Assembly: GCA_938008425.1 (NCBI GenBank)
Contig: CALLKH010000683.1
Coordinates: forward strand, 1-7,496
Origin: an uncultured Planctomycetaceae bacterium
GTDB taxonomy: Bacteria > Planctomycetota > Phycisphaerae > UBA1845 > UTPLA1
DNA length: 7,496 bases
Direction of reading: 5' to 3'
Position 1 is the first letter of the stretch, and each line of letters starts with the position of its first letter. The notes under the pieces were generated by a model. The model saw only the letters and a program-made list of their open reading frames with translations, did not search any database and was not told the DNA's origin. Of the stretch, positions 6,526 to 7,496 are shown in pieces. The translations under genes and the position numbers were made by a program.

Positions 6526-7059
6526 GTGCTGATCGGCGAACAGCCTCTGTTGAAAGGCGGCGGCGCGAACAACGTCGTTTACGTCACCGGCTCGAATGAC
6601 GGCGTGCTTCGCAAGCTCAGTCCGAGCGGCGCCATCCTCAATGCCAGCTTCGCTACCGGCCTTCAGGGCGCGATCAGCCAGGCCATCGCGCCGCCCGGCA
6701 TCTTCCACGGCAGCCTCTTCGTCGCCTGCGGCGATCGGGTCATGGAAGTGAACCTAACGACGGGGCAGGTCACGCCATTCCTGACAGACCTCCCGGTTCA
6801 CGGCATCGCCTTCGATCCGGATGGGTTTATGTACCTGTCGCCGCCGAGCCTCAACCGGATCGACCGGATCGGCCCCGGACTGCCCGGCGACATGGATGGG
6901 AACGGCGTGGTGGATCTGAACGATATGGCTCGTTTCGAGTCCGCGCTCCTCCGACGGCCCAACGCCCCGCGGCCGATCGCAACGGCGGACATGAACGGCG
7001 ATGGCTGCGTGGACGGGAATGATATTGCAGGCTTTGTAAACGAGTTGCTCGCACCCTGA
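6526..7059 (+). CDS. Secreted propeller-like protein with C-terminal type I dockerin pair, probably 5'-truncated
   Basis: An open frame of 177 residues. From residue 11 it reads as propeller-type repeats: NNVVYVTGSNDGVLRKLSPS, then GSLFVACGDRVMEVNLTTGQ, then HGIAFDPDGFMYLSPPS. The C-terminus is a type I dockerin with two EF-hand-like calcium loops: DMDGNGVVDLND (122-133) and DMNGDGCVDGND (155-166). Each is followed by a short helix. In this phylum such dockerins commonly end secreted or surface proteins. They need not mean a cellulosome. The frame has no signal peptide, and its only start is a GTG at 6526 that directly abuts AGGAGG, leaving no spacer for initiation. An in-frame TGA sits two codons before it. 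I infer that it is the 3' part of a longer gene whose start was lost. The dockerin call is firm, but expression is doubtful. Confidence 0.7.
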   Translation: MLIGEQPLLKGGGANNVVYVTGSNDGVLRKLSPSGAILNASFATGLQGAISQAIAPPGIFHGSLFVACGDRVMEVNLTTGQVTPFLTDLPVHGIAFDPDGFMYLSPPSLNRIDRIGPGLPGDMDGNGVVDLNDMARFESALLRRPNAPRPIATADMNGDGCVDGNDIAGFVNELLAP

Positions 7060-7441
7060 GTTGCCTTGATCGTCTGGCGAGAACGGTCGCGTTCAGAAAC
7101 TCGATCGAGCGTCAGATGCTCGACACTCATCACCTCGGGGCACAGCCCTAGCGGCGCCTCGACGTTTCACAGGCGGGTCATCGCTCGCCCGGCGAGCACT
7201 GGCATCCGCACGATCGCGGCACGTCGCCCGCATCGCGACCGGTCCGGGGACGATGATTGCCGCAATCGGGTGTCGGTGTCGCATCAGTTGATGCTGTCCC
7301 CGCGGCTGTCCCAATCCCGGTGACACGAATGGGTACCGTGAAGCGCTCTGCGGTTTCCAACATCGCGCCGCAAGTCGTTACGCGGAACATGCTTAGACCG
7401 CAATCGACGATGTCGGGGTTTCGTCAATGGAGGGCGTCTCA
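7060..7441. other. Gene-poor right flank with no convincing CDS
   Basis: After the dockerin stop I see no recognisable protein on either strand up to the second direct repeat. The open frames here are short and have biased composition rich in Arg, Ser and Thr. I found no terminator with a clear hairpin and T-run, no RNA gene, and no repeat other than the one that begins at 7442. Confidence 0.45.
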
Positions 7442-7461
7442 GAATCCCTCCCTCTCCGATT
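7442..7461 (+). repeat. 20-bp direct repeat, copy 2, tRNA-Ser 3'-end-like
   Basis: Identical to 177-196 (GAATCCCTCCCTCTCCGATT) and in the same orientation, 7265 bases away. Here similarity to a tRNA end stops at the left border of the repeat: the bases before it are GTCTCA rather than a T-loop. An exact 20-mer shared by chance within a window of this size is very unlikely. It could mark the other end of an inserted or excisable segment, or simply be another member of a dispersed family. Confidence 0.75.
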
Positions 7462-7496
7462 GTTCCGACAGCACATCCACAAACTCCTGAAACTCC
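7442..7496 (-). CDS. Possible C-terminal end of a gene entering from the right edge (partial)
   Basis: On the minus strand, the frame from the right edge reads EFQEFVDVLSEQSEREGF, then a TGA at 7439-7441. The first twelve residues look like ordinary helical protein, and the last six are contributed by the direct repeat. This is consistent with a gene whose natural end was replaced when the repeat arrived. With only 18 codons visible, no family can be named and the call may be chance. Confidence 0.25.

Noticed and set aside
7257..7490. A 77-codon plus-strand frame running into the right edge
   Set aside because: Low-complexity Ser/Thr/Val-rich translation that reads through the repeat, with no motif and no supported start.
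1..7496. CRISPR array, retron, toxin-antitoxin pair or transposase
   Set aside because: I looked for regularly spaced repeats, paired small genes and recombinase motifs on both strands and found none inside the window.

Overview
The window looks like a piece of chromosome from a Gram-negative bacterium, most likely a member of the Planctomycetota. The main pointers are a type I dockerin pair at the end of a beta-propeller-like secreted protein, the C-terminal tail of a TPR protein of the kind common in that phylum, poor Shine-Dalgarno sequences at the pump genes, and a tRNA-Ser-like 3'-end repeat that reads as 'SEREGF' on the minus strand. The phylum call is an inference from gene content. 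I could not run a search.

Layout from left to right. Positions 1-507 hold no convincing gene, but copy 1 of a 20-bp direct repeat lies at 177-196. Positions 508-1074 (minus) are a 5'-truncated TPR reading frame that stays open for 188 codons but has no good start. Positions 1159-5576 (minus) are the intact core: a membrane fusion protein (4308-5576) followed by a 1050-residue HAE-1/AcrB-type RND efflux permease (1159-4311), overlapping by 4 bases (GTGA). Immediately upstream of the fusion protein lies a coding-like 45-codon ORF (5598-5735, minus) of unknown function, and two perfect palindromes. Positions 5818-6560 (minus) carry decayed coding sequence. The readable part (6052-6303) is the C-terminal third of a short-chain dehydrogenase/reductase (SDR), broken by an in-frame stop and a frameshift. 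Positions 6526-7059 (plus) are the C-terminal part of a propeller-plus-dockerin secreted protein that lacks its signal peptide. Positions 7060-7441 show no gene. Copy 2 of the direct repeat is at 7442-7461, and what may be the last codons of a gene enter from the right edge on the minus strand.

How it works together: the fusion protein and RND permease would form the inner-membrane and periplasmic parts of a proton-driven tripartite drug/solute exporter. No outer-membrane channel and no regulator gene is in the window, so the channel must be supplied from elsewhere. The intact two-gene pump sits between gene fragments on both sides, and the whole block is bracketed by the 20-bp direct repeats. 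This fits a mosaic, rearranged or acquired region. I see no integrase, transposase or CRISPR array here, and no clearly new system. The most unusual items are the bracketing tRNA-like repeats, the dead SDR, and the small ORF at the head of the pump operon.
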